Part shown: positions 42,435-50,221 of the stretch, piece by piece
Layout: the number at the start of each line of letters is the position of its first letter
How positions within the stretch are numbered: position 1 is the first letter of the stretch
Assembly: GCA_052387905.1 (NCBI GenBank)
Contig: JBQTIR010000001.1
Span: forward strand, 6,809-70,808
DNA from: JBQTII01 sp052387905
GTDB taxonomy: Bacteria > Actinomycetota > Actinomycetes > Sporichthyales > Sporichthyaceae
Reading direction: 5' to 3'
DNA: 64,000 nt
Program-made: the position numbers and the translations under genes
The notes under the pieces: generated by a model
The model's input: only the letters and a program-made list of their open reading frames with translations
Database searches by the model: none
Told to the model about the DNA's origin: nothing

Positions 42435-43295
42435 TCAGCCCGACGTGGGGCGGTTTGCCGCGATCCGGGCAAAATCGCCGATACCCAGGGACTCACCCCG
42501 CGCCGCCGGATCGACCCCGGCCGCGACCAGGGCGGCCAGCGCGGCCGCGGGCGATCCCGCCCAGCCCGCGAGCGCGGAGCGCAACATCTTGCGGCGCTGG
42601 GCGAAGGCGGCGTCGATCACCGCGAAGGTCGCGGCCCGGTCCGCCGTCGGCGGCGCGGTCCGGGTGAGCAGGACCAGGCCGGAGTCGACGCGCGGCACCG
42701 GCCAGAAGACCGCCGGCGAGACCGCGCCCGCGCGGCGCACGTCGCCGTACCAGCGGGCCTTGGCCGACGGCACCCCGTAGACCCGGCTGCCCGGTTCCGC
42801 GGCGAGGCGGTCCGCCACCTCGGACTGCACCATCACCAGCGCGCGCCGCAGGCTCGGGAAGATCTCCAGCGCGTGCAACAGCACCGGCACCGCGATGTTG
42901 TAGGGCAGGTTCGCCACGAGCGCAGTCGGTTCGGCAGCCAGCTCTGCTGCCTGGATCCGCAGGGCATCGCCCGCCAGCACCTCCAGGCGCGACACGAACG
43001 CCGGGGCGTGGGTGGCCACCGTCCGCGGGAGTTCGGCCGCGAGGCGCGGATCGATCTCGACGGCCAGCACGCGGGCGACCGCGGGCAGCAGCGCGAGGGT
43101 CAACGACCCCAGCCCGGGGCCCACCTCGAGCACGACGTCGTCGGCGCCCACCTCGGCCACCCGCACGATGCGCCGCACCGTGTTGGCGTCGATGACGAAG
43201 TTCTGCCCGAGCGCCTTGGTGGGCCGCAGCTCCAGGCGCGCCGCCAGCTCTCGGACCTGTGCCGGCCCGAGTAAGCCCGCAGCCCCGTCGTTCAC
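42435..43295 (-). CDS. rsmA: 16S rRNA dimethyladenosine transferase
   Basis: A 286-residue KsgA/RsmA enzyme that dimethylates two adjacent adenines of helix 45. Motifs: KALGQNFVIDANTVRRIV, VLEVGPGLGSLTLALL (SAM site), and the catalytic VANLPYNIAVPVL. Its order rpf-rsmA-ispE is shared with many actinobacteria. GTG 43295 is preferred to the frame's earlier start. Confidence 0.95.
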   Translation of the reverse strand: MNDGAAGLLGPAQVRELAARLELRPTKALGQNFVIDANTVRRIVRVAEVGADDVVLEVGPGLGSLTLALLPAVARVLAVEIDPRLAAELPRTVATHAPAFVSRLEVLAGDALRIQAAELAAEPTALVANLPYNIAVPVLLHALEIFPSLRRALVMVQSEVADRLAAEPGSRVYGVPSAKARWYGDVRRAGAVSPAVFWPVPRVDSGLVLLTRTAPPTADRAATFAVIDAAFAQRRKMLRSALAGWAGSPAAALAALVAAGVDPAARGESLGIGDFARIAANRPTSG

Positions 43296-43339
43296 GCGCG
43301 GAAGCGTGTCACAACGGGGCTGCGGGGTGGCTGAGCAGG

Positions 43340-44446
43340 CTAGGAGAAAAGCCTTCTGCCGCAGACCGGCCACGGCGAAGAACCGCGGCTCTTGTAGAGC
43401 AGCTGGGCCCGGTAGGTCTGCTCACGGGGGGTGGCGTTGCTGGGCAGGCCGGAGCCGCCGACGCTGCGCCAGGTACCGGTGTTGAACTGGTAGAGCCCGT
43501 AGTACGGGCCCGCCGGGTTGTAGGCCCGCGGGTTGCCGCCGGACTCGCACTGCGCGAGTGCCGCCCAGTTCAGGTTCTCGGCACCGGTACGGGCGAACTG
43601 CGTGGCCTTGGTGCCCACCCGCACGACCTGAGCGACCGGCTTGCGCAGCACCCGGCTGGCGATCTGGTCCTTGTCCGCGAGCAGGCCGTCGCGCTTGATC
43701 AGGTCCAGCGTCAGCTCGCGCACACCCTTGACGCCGGGGCGCGTGATCTTCTGCTCGCCGCGGAACATGCTGCGGTCGGCGATCTCGCGCACCTCGAACG
43801 GGATGTCGACCTTGATGGTGACGCGCTTGGAGTCGACCCGCACGACGCGAATCTTGGAGCCGTCCTGGGGAGCTGCGTCCATCTGCGGGCTGACCTCGTC
43901 GAGCTGGTCCAGCGTGATGCCGGCCTCGACGAGGACCTGGCGGACGCTGGTCGCGACGGTGGAGAGCTCGAGGCGTTTGCCGTCGGCGATCACGGTGACC
44001 TCGCGCGGGGTGAGCACGCGCAACGCGAGGCCCTCGCGCCCGATCGGAGCGGAACGGGAGGCCGAGACGAACATGTTGTCCCCGCGCAGGCCCAGCTCGC
44101 CGAGCGCGGCGGCCACGTTGGTGGCGGTGACCCACACCCGGCGGGTACTGCCGTCGACATCCAGGTCCAGAGGCCGCCCGAACCGGATCGCGATGCGCTG
44201 ACCCTCATCGACCGAGCGATCGAGGGCAGGCACGACGGAGTCGTACTGGCCGACCTCGATGCCTTCACGCGCCAGAACGCCCGCGACGGTGCCGGCGAAG
44301 GTGTGCACCTTCGTCGTCTTTCCGTCGACGGTGAGCTCGATCGTCTTGTCGAAACTGACGAACGCCGTCACACCGACGGCCATCGTTGACACGACGGTGG
44401 CGTGCACGGCCCAGCGCTTCAGGCGTGACTTGGAGGGAGTTACCAC
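43340..44446 (-). CDS. rpf: Resuscitation-promoting factor (RpfB-type)
   Basis: A secreted or membrane-tethered protein of 368-378 residues. After a basic start, one membrane segment (WAVHATVVSTMAVGVTAFVSF), then three DUF348 repeats (IELTVDGKTTKVHTFAGTV first), a G5 domain (VKVDIPFEVREIADRSM), and the C-terminal Rpf domain: NWAALAQCESGGNPRAYNPA with the catalytic Glu, then YYGLYQFNTGTWRSVGG. It cleaves peptidoglycan and wakes dormant cells. Start GTG 44446 or 44476; neither site is decisive. Long upstream gap suggests a complex promoter. Confidence 0.93.
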   Translation of the reverse strand: MVTPSKSRLKRWAVHATVVSTMAVGVTAFVSFDKTIELTVDGKTTKVHTFAGTVAGVLAREGIEVGQYDSVVPALDRSVDEGQRIAIRFGRPLDLDVDGSTRRVWVTATNVAAALGELGLRGDNMFVSASRSAPIGREGLALRVLTPREVTVIADGKRLELSTVATSVRQVLVEAGITLDQLDEVSPQMDAAPQDGSKIRVVRVDSKRVTIKVDIPFEVREIADRSMFRGEQKITRPGVKGVRELTLDLIKRDGLLADKDQIASRVLRKPVAQVVRVGTKATQFARTGAENLNWAALAQCESGGNPRAYNPAGPYYGLYQFNTGTWRSVGGSGLPSNATPREQTYRAQLLYKSRGSSPWPVCGRRLFS

Positions 44447-44883
44447 GTGGTTCCAGACCTTGAAGTGCCCAGGCACGGGGACTCAGGAAGCTTCCAGGCC
44501 CGATCTGCGCCGGGACGCACGTTCGCGTCACCGAGACCACTGGGCCAGGTACTTCCCGGGCCCGATCTCCGATCCCGGCTGTCAGGAAAGGGACAGTAAT
44601 CACGGGCGCTGACATTCCGCAAACCCCGACGATGGTGATCATCGTCGCGTTCGGCGGGATTTCCCCACGCATTCAGCAGCTCCACACCGTGACGGTAGGA
44701 GTTCCTCACCTGCTCGAACGAGGGAATCCCCGCACGTTCGGCAGGTCTTTGCCCGACCTTGGTGCCGAACTCAAGTCCACCCGTCTGGGGGATTCGGGCA
44801 CTTATTACCGTTTCACCCCGATGGCGCTTGTGGAGAGCAAGATCACCAGGGCCGGGCTCGGCACGGGCCCTGGACCCGGGTCC
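44447..44883. other. Intergenic region upstream of rpf
   Basis: About 400 bases between the tatD stop and the rpf start without a convincing gene. Actinomycete rpf genes can carry a c-di-AMP (ydaO) riboswitch; I looked for its conserved blocks on the minus strand and did not find them. It probably holds the rpf promoter and untranslated leader. Confidence 0.4.
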
Positions 44884-45753
44884 CTACCCTGCGAACGGAC
44901 CGAAGACCCGGGCGGTGTTGGCGGCCAGGGCACTGCCCAGCTCGGCCACGTCCTCGCCTCTGACCTGCGCCATCGCGCGCACGGTCAGCGGAATCAGGTA
45001 GCTGGCGTTGGGTCGACCGCGGTACGGGAGCGGGGTCAGGAACGGGGCGTCGGTCTCCACCAGCAGCAGCTCCGCGGGCACCACACCGAGCGCATCGCGC
45101 AGGTGCTGGTTCGCCTTGAACGTGATGTTTCCCGCAAACGACATGAGGTATCCGCGCTCGGCACACACCTTGGCCATCTCCAGGTCACCGGAGTAACAGT
45201 GAAACACCACTTGATCGGGAGATCCTTCGGATTCCAGCACGCGCAGAACATCGTCGTGAGCATCACGGTCATGGATGACCAGCGGTTTTCCGTGCCGCTT
45301 GGCGATGTCAATGTGCCGACGGAACGACTCTTCCTGGCGGCGCCACTGCGATTCGTCGCTTCGGAAATGATCTAGTCCCGTCTCACCTATCCCACGGACC
45401 CCAGGGTCGGAGGCCAGCGCGTCGATCTCGGCCAGCGCGAGCTCGAGGTGGTCGGTGCCGCCCGGGTCCCTTCCCAGCCGAGGCGCCTCGTTGGGGTGCA
45501 GGGCGACGGTGGCCCAAATGGCCGGGTGCTCGGCGGCCATCCGGGCGGCCCAGGCCGAGGACGGCACATCGATCCCGATCTGGATCAGCGTCGGGACACC
45601 CACCGCCGCTGCTGCCGCAACCGCTGCGCCGACCTCGCTGTCCTGCAGGTCGAGGTGGGTGTGGGAATCCGGCACCGGGACCGGCAACGGCTCAGGCGCG
45701 GGGGGTAGCTCAGCCGGCCCGGTCGTTGCGTCCCGGCGCTCGCGTACCGGCAT
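44884..45753 (-). CDS. tatD: TatD family metal-dependent hydrolase (DNase)
   Basis: A 289-residue TIM-barrel hydrolase with metal ligands in PDSHTHLD, ETGLDHFR (catalytic Glu), VIHDRDAHDDVL, HCYSGDLEMAK and VETDAPFLTPLPYRGRPN. TatD enzymes are Mg-dependent 3'-5' exonucleases acting in DNA fragmentation and repair. The ATG overlaps the metG stop by one base (TGATG), so it is translated together with metG, the normal arrangement in actinobacteria. Confidence 0.93.
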   Translation of the reverse strand: MPVRERRDATTGPAELPPAPEPLPVPVPDSHTHLDLQDSEVGAAVAAAAAVGVPTLIQIGIDVPSSAWAARMAAEHPAIWATVALHPNEAPRLGRDPGGTDHLELALAEIDALASDPGVRGIGETGLDHFRSDESQWRRQEESFRRHIDIAKRHGKPLVIHDRDAHDDVLRVLESEGSPDQVVFHCYSGDLEMAKVCAERGYLMSFAGNITFKANQHLRDALGVVPAELLLVETDAPFLTPLPYRGRPNASYLIPLTVRAMAQVRGEDVAELGSALAANTARVFGPFAG

Positions 45754-47552
45754 CAGCCCTGCTCCTGCGCGAGCCTGGCCAATTCCTCATCGACGATCGA
45801 CGGCTCCAGCTTGCGGAAGATCGGCGTGGGCGTGGCCAGCTTCGTCCCGGCGACGATCGGGCGCGAGCCCCACGTGGCGGCGGTCCGGTAGTCGCCCTGC
45901 AACACCACGTAGGGATCGGGCGCGCCGTCCTCGCGTACCTCGTTGAGTTGCGGCAGCCCGGACCACAGATCGGTGTTGCCGAGCAACTCGTGCACGGCCT
46001 GGGAGGAGTGCGGCAGGAACGGCGTCAGCAACGCCTTGGCGTCGTCGACGAGTTGCAGCGCGGTGTGCAGGATCGTCCCCTGCCGCACCGGATCCTCCTT
46101 GACCTTCCACGGCGCGGTGTCCGAGAGGTACTTGTTCGCCGAGGCGACCACGGCCATCGCCTCACCGATGGCGGCCTTCTGCTTCGAGCGGCCCAGCAGC
46201 TCCCCGATCGGGCCGAAGGCCGCCTTCGAGGTGGCAAGGGCTGCCCGGTCGATGTCTTCGAGCTCACCGGCGGCGGGGATCTCGCCGAAGTTCTTCGCCG
46301 CCATCGCCACCGAGCGGTTGACCAGGTTGCCCCAACCCGCGACCAGCTCGTCGTTGTTGCGACGCAGAAACTCTGCCCAGGTGAAGTCGGTGTCGGAGGA
46401 CTCCGGCCCGGCCACCGCCAGGTAGTAGCGCAGGGCATCGGGGTCGTAGCGGGCCAGGAAGTCCTTGACGAAGATGACGACCGAGCGCGAGGAGGAGAAC
46501 TTCTTGCCCTCCATCGTGAGGAATTCGCTGCTGACCACCTCGGTCGGCAGGTTCAGCTCGCCGAGGCTGCCGGTGTCCCCACCCAGGGCACCGTTGCCGG
46601 AGTAGCCCAGGAGCAACGCCGGCCAGATGACGGAGTGGAAGACGACGTTGTCCTTGCCCATGAAGTAGTAGGACTCGGCGTCGGGGTTCTGCCACCAGTC
46701 GCGCCAGGCGTCCGGGTCCCCGTAGCGACGCGCCCACTCCACCGACGAGGACAGGTAGCCGATGACGGCGTCGAACCAGACGTAGAGACGCTTGTCGCCG
46801 CGGTCACGCCAGCCGTCGAGCGGAATCGGGACGCCCCAGTCCAGGTCGCGCGTGATTGCCCGCGGGCGCAGGTCATCGAGCAGGTTCATCGAGAACTTCA
46901 GCACGTTCGGCCGCCAGGTATCGCCCTTGCTCTGCAGCCAGGAACCGAGTGCCTCGGCGAAGGCCGGCAGGTCCAGGAAGAAGTGCTCGGTCTCGATGAA
47001 CTTGGGGACCTCGCCGTTGATCTTGCTGACCGGGTGGATCAGATCGATCGGATCGAGCTGGTTGCCGCAGCTGTCGCACTGGTCCCCGCGGGCGCCGTCG
47101 GAGTGGCAGATCGGGCACTCGCCCTCGATGTAGCGGTCGGGCAGGGTGCGCCCCGTCGACGGGGAGATCGCCCCCATCGTCGTGCGCGGCTGGATGTAGC
47201 CGTTGCGGTGCAGCGCCGCGAACACGTCCTGTACGACGCCGTAGTGGTTGCGGGTCGAGGTCCGGGTGAACAGGTCGTAGGACAGGCCGAGTCCGCGCAG
47301 GTCCTCGGCGATCACCCGGTTGTACCGGTCGGCCAACTGGCGTGGGGTCAGTCCCGCCTTGTCGGCGGCGACCTGGATCGGGGTGCCGTGCTCATCGGTC
47401 CCGGACACCATCAGAACGTGGTTGCCCGCCATCCGCTGATACCGGCTGAACACGTCGGCGGGAACACCGAAGCCGGCGACGTGGCCGATGTGGCGCGGGC
47501 CGCTGGCGTAAGGCCACGCGACCGCGGTGAGGATGTGGCGGGGGGAAGGCAT
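45753..47552 (-). CDS. metG: Methionyl-tRNA synthetase
   Basis: A 599-residue class I synthetase charging tRNA-Met. ATP motif RHIGHVAG, zinc knuckle CPICHSDGARGDQCDSCG, and the KMSKS equivalent MEGKKFSSSR; the catalytic core is followed by an all-helical anticodon domain. It has the four-Cys (two-knuckle) zinc form. The C-terminal tRNA-binding domain of the Bacillus type is absent. Its stop overlaps the tatD start by one base, so the two form an operon. Confidence 0.97.
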   Translation of the reverse strand: MPSPRHILTAVAWPYASGPRHIGHVAGFGVPADVFSRYQRMAGNHVLMVSGTDEHGTPIQVAADKAGLTPRQLADRYNRVIAEDLRGLGLSYDLFTRTSTRNHYGVVQDVFAALHRNGYIQPRTTMGAISPSTGRTLPDRYIEGECPICHSDGARGDQCDSCGNQLDPIDLIHPVSKINGEVPKFIETEHFFLDLPAFAEALGSWLQSKGDTWRPNVLKFSMNLLDDLRPRAITRDLDWGVPIPLDGWRDRGDKRLYVWFDAVIGYLSSSVEWARRYGDPDAWRDWWQNPDAESYYFMGKDNVVFHSVIWPALLLGYSGNGALGGDTGSLGELNLPTEVVSSEFLTMEGKKFSSSRSVVIFVKDFLARYDPDALRYYLAVAGPESSDTDFTWAEFLRRNNDELVAGWGNLVNRSVAMAAKNFGEIPAAGELEDIDRAALATSKAAFGPIGELLGRSKQKAAIGEAMAVVASANKYLSDTAPWKVKEDPVRQGTILHTALQLVDDAKALLTPFLPHSSQAVHELLGNTDLWSGLPQLNEVREDGAPDPYVVLQGDYRTAATWGSRPIVAGTKLATPTPIFRKLEPSIVDEELARLAQEQG

Positions 47553-47602
47553 GAGGCGATCCTAGGCGCGGGCCGCAACGTCAATTCGGCGCCCAGATCC
47601 CC

Positions 47603-47664
47603 CATCTTCGGGTGGCGGGTGTACCTATCCCGCGCCTGCGATAGGTCTACGCGCCGCCCGAAGA
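47603..47664. repeat. Intergenic inverted repeat, copy 2
   Basis: TCTTCGGGTGGCG (47605-47617) is inverted at 47652-47664 with one G.U-type mismatch, and an inner ACCTATC/GATAGGT pair (47623-47629 and 47640-47646) is perfect. The outer and inner elements match copy 1 at 17134-17199. It sits between rsmI and metG and overlaps the last 18 bases of rsmI. Confidence 0.75.
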
Positions 47665-48549
47665 CGCGGAGTTTGGCATGGGGGCGGGGCGCTTGGACGC
47701 GGCGACGGCGTCGAAGACGACGCGCTTGTGGACGCCGGCGGCGAGGGCGACCGCAGCGATCGCCTCCTTGCGCGTCTCGCCCGCCTCCTCGCGGGCCGCG
47801 ACGCGGGCGGCGAACTCGGCCGGGGTCGCCGCATCCGGGCCGGGCGGGGCGGCGCCCGCGACGACCACCGTGATCTCGCCGCGCACCCCGCCCGTGGCCC
47901 AGTCGGCCAGCTCGGCGAGGGCGCCGCGGCGGACCTCCTCATAGGTCTTGGTGAGCTCGCGGCACACCGCCGCCGGCCGGTCGGCGCCGAAGGCCGCGGA
48001 CATCGCGGTCAAGGTGACCGCGAGGCGGTGCGGAGCCTCGAAGTACACCTGGGTCCGCTGCTCGGCGGCCACCGCGGCCAACCGCGCAGCGCGCTCGCCG
48101 GCCTTGCGCGGCAGGAAACCCTCGAAGCAGAAGCGGTCCACCGCCAGCCCCGACACGGCCAGCGCCGCCAGCACCGCCGAGGGCCCGGGCGCGACGCTGA
48201 CCCGGATCCCCGCCGCGGCCGCCGCGGCGACCAGGCGATATCCGGGGTCGGACACCGACGGCATCCCCGCATCGGTCACCAGCAGCACCCGCCGCCCGGC
48301 CAGCAGCGCCTCGATCAGCTCCGGCGTGCGGGCCGCCTCGTTGCCCTCGAAGTAGGACAGGACCCGTCCGGAGATCTGTACCCCGAGCGAGGTCGTCAGC
48401 CGGCGCAGCCGCCGGGTGTCCTCGGCCGCGACGAGGTCCGCACTCGCCAGCTCGGTGCGCAGGCGCGGGGTGGCGTCGGCCGGATCCCCGATCGGGGTCC
48501 CGGCGAGCACCAGCACTCCCGCCGTTGGTCCTGCCACCGGCTCCCCCAT
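47647..48549 (-). CDS. rsmI: 16S rRNA 2'-O-ribose C1402 methyltransferase
   Basis: A 300-residue RsmI family SAM enzyme of the tetrapyrrole methylase fold. Motifs: LVLAGTPIGDPADATPR, AAEDTRRLRRL, VTDAGMPSVSDPGYRLV, VAPGPSAVLAALAVSGL, FCFEGFLPRK, VYFEAPHRL and RELTKTYEEVRRG. It modifies the decoding centre. It ends close to the palindromic repeat that separates it from metG and starts opposite the pmt gene. Confidence 0.95.
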   Translation of the reverse strand: MGEPVAGPTAGVLVLAGTPIGDPADATPRLRTELASADLVAAEDTRRLRRLTTSLGVQISGRVLSYFEGNEAARTPELIEALLAGRRVLLVTDAGMPSVSDPGYRLVAAAAAAGIRVSVAPGPSAVLAALAVSGLAVDRFCFEGFLPRKAGERAARLAAVAAEQRTQVYFEAPHRLAVTLTAMSAAFGADRPAAVCRELTKTYEEVRRGALAELADWATGGVRGEITVVVAGAAPPGPDAATPAEFAARVAAREEAGETRKEAIAAVALAAGVHKRVVFDAVAASKRPAPMPNSASSGGA

Positions 48550-48676
48550 GGCCCCATCCTGCCGTGGGAACCAGCTTCACTGGCCGCAGCGCCGGTGCAC
48601 GCGGCGCCGGCGCCCGGTGCAGCGACACCAGGGCCAGTGACGTGGGTGGGCCAGGCGGAGGGAGACGCGACGCAGG

Positions 48677-50221
48677 ATGATCACCGGTATGACTGCGCAG
48701 GAGGTCCGGGGGCCCACCGGCGTGTGGACCTGGATCGGGCCCCTGCTGGTCACCCTGCTCGGCGGCGGCGTGCGCTTCTGGCGGCTCGGCGAACCGAACG
48801 CGGTGGTTTTCGACGAGACGTACTACGTCAAGGACTCCTACTCCCTGCTGCTGCACGGGCACGAACGCGCCTACGTCGACAAGGCCGACGAAAAGCTCCT
48901 CGCGGGGGAGACCGCGTTGTTCACCGACGCCGCGACCTTCATCGTGCACCCGCCCGTCGGCAAATGGATCATTGCGGTCGGGGAGAAGGTCGGCGGCCTG
49001 GACGCGTTCGGCTGGCGCCTGGGCGTAGCCCTGATCGGCACGCTGATGATCTTCCTGCTGGCGCGTATCGCCATCCGGATGACGGGCTCGATCGTGCTGG
49101 GTTGCCTGGCCGGGTTGCTGCTCGCCCTGGACGGACTCGCGGTGGTGATGAGCCGGACCGCGCTGCTCGACGGGATCCTGGCGTTCTTCCTGCTCGCGGC
49201 CTTCGGCGCGCTGCTCGTGGACCGGGACCAGGTTCGCGCCCGGTTGAGCCTGCACCCCCCGGGATCGGCAGCGGCCGCGGACACCCTTCGCCTCGGGGCC
49301 CGGCCGTGGCGCCTGGTGGCCGGGCTGTGCCTGGGCCTGGCCGTGGGCACCAAGTGGAGCGCGCTGCCCTACATCGCCGCGTTCGGGCTGCTCGCGGTGA
49401 TCTGGGACGCCGGTGCGCGGCGCGCGGCCGGTGCACGGCGCCCCTGGCTCGCGATGCTGCGCCGCGACGCCGCCCCGGCCTTCTCCTCCCTGGTGGTGCT
49501 GGCCACCGGGGTCTACCTGCTCAGCTGGACCGGGTGGCTCGCGAGCGGCGGGGGCTGGTCACGGCAGTGGGCCACCGGTCGCGACAGCTGGCTGGGGGTG
49601 TCCGGGCTCATCCCGGACCCGCTGCGCTCGCTGTGGCACTACCACTCCGAGATCATCACCTTCCACACCGAGCTGACGCAGGATCACCCGTACGAGTCCA
49701 GCCCGTGGGGGTGGACGATCCTGGCCCGACCGGTCGCCTACTACTCGGAAGGATCGGAGGCCGGCGATCCCGGCTGCGACGCCGAGCGGTGCATCTCCGA
49801 GGTGCTGGGCATCGGCACTCCGGCGCTGTGGTGGGCGGCAACCGCGGCACTGGCCTACCTGGTGTGGCGATGGGCGGGCGCCAGGGACTGGCGGGCCGGG
49901 GCGATCCTGGCCGGCGTCGCGGCGGGCTGGCTGCCGTGGTTCCGCTACGAGGACCGGCCGATCTTCTACTTCTACGCGATCGCGTTCCTGCCGTTCCTGA
50001 TCCTCGGACTCACCCTGGCGATCGGAGCGTTGATCGGCCCGGCGCTCGACCCGCAGGCGCCGAGGCGGGCCCGACGGCGCCGCAGCGTCGGGACGTGGGT
50101 CGCCGGCGCCCTGGTGGTCGCCGTCGTCCTGAACTTCTTCTTCCTCTACCCGGTACTCACCGCCGAGACCATTCCCCGCAGCGAATGGATGGACAGAATG
50201 TGGTTCCGATCATGGATTTAA
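48677..50221 (+). CDS. pmt: Protein O-mannosyltransferase (PMT family)
   Basis: A 514-residue multi-spanning membrane glycosyltransferase. The first external loop carries the DE motif in VVFDETYYVKDSYS, and several hydrophobic helices include VLGCLAGLLLALDGLAVV. The C-terminal PMT_4TMC region ends in LVVAVVLNFFFLYPVL. It transfers mannose from polyprenyl-phosphate to Ser/Thr of exported proteins during Sec translocation. Located opposite rsmI, as in mycobacteria. Its stop overlaps the next gene's start by 10 bases. Confidence 0.93.
   Translation: MITGMTAQEVRGPTGVWTWIGPLLVTLLGGGVRFWRLGEPNAVVFDETYYVKDSYSLLLHGHERAYVDKADEKLLAGETALFTDAATFIVHPPVGKWIIAVGEKVGGLDAFGWRLGVALIGTLMIFLLARIAIRMTGSIVLGCLAGLLLALDGLAVVMSRTALLDGILAFFLLAAFGALLVDRDQVRARLSLHPPGSAAAADTLRLGARPWRLVAGLCLGLAVGTKWSALPYIAAFGLLAVIWDAGARRAAGARRPWLAMLRRDAAPAFSSLVVLATGVYLLSWTGWLASGGGWSRQWATGRDSWLGVSGLIPDPLRSLWHYHSEIITFHTELTQDHPYESSPWGWTILARPVAYYSEGSEAGDPGCDAERCISEVLGIGTPALWWAATAALAYLVWRWAGARDWRAGAILAGVAAGWLPWFRYEDRPIFYFYAIAFLPFLILGLTLAIGALIGPALDPQAPRRARRRRSVGTWVAGALVVAVVLNFFFLYPVLTAETIPRSEWMDRMWFRSWI

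Noticed and set aside
44447..44883. c-di-AMP (ydaO) riboswitch before rpf
   Set aside because: Sought because some actinomycete rpf genes have one; the conserved blocks were not found on the minus strand. A covariance-model scan would settle it.
47728..50211. Very long plus-strand open frame running through rsmI and pmt into the hydrolase gene
   Set aside because: It is antisense to rsmI and out of frame with pmt; the Arg/Gly/Pro-rich product before 50212 has no domain. Only the part from 50212 is coding.
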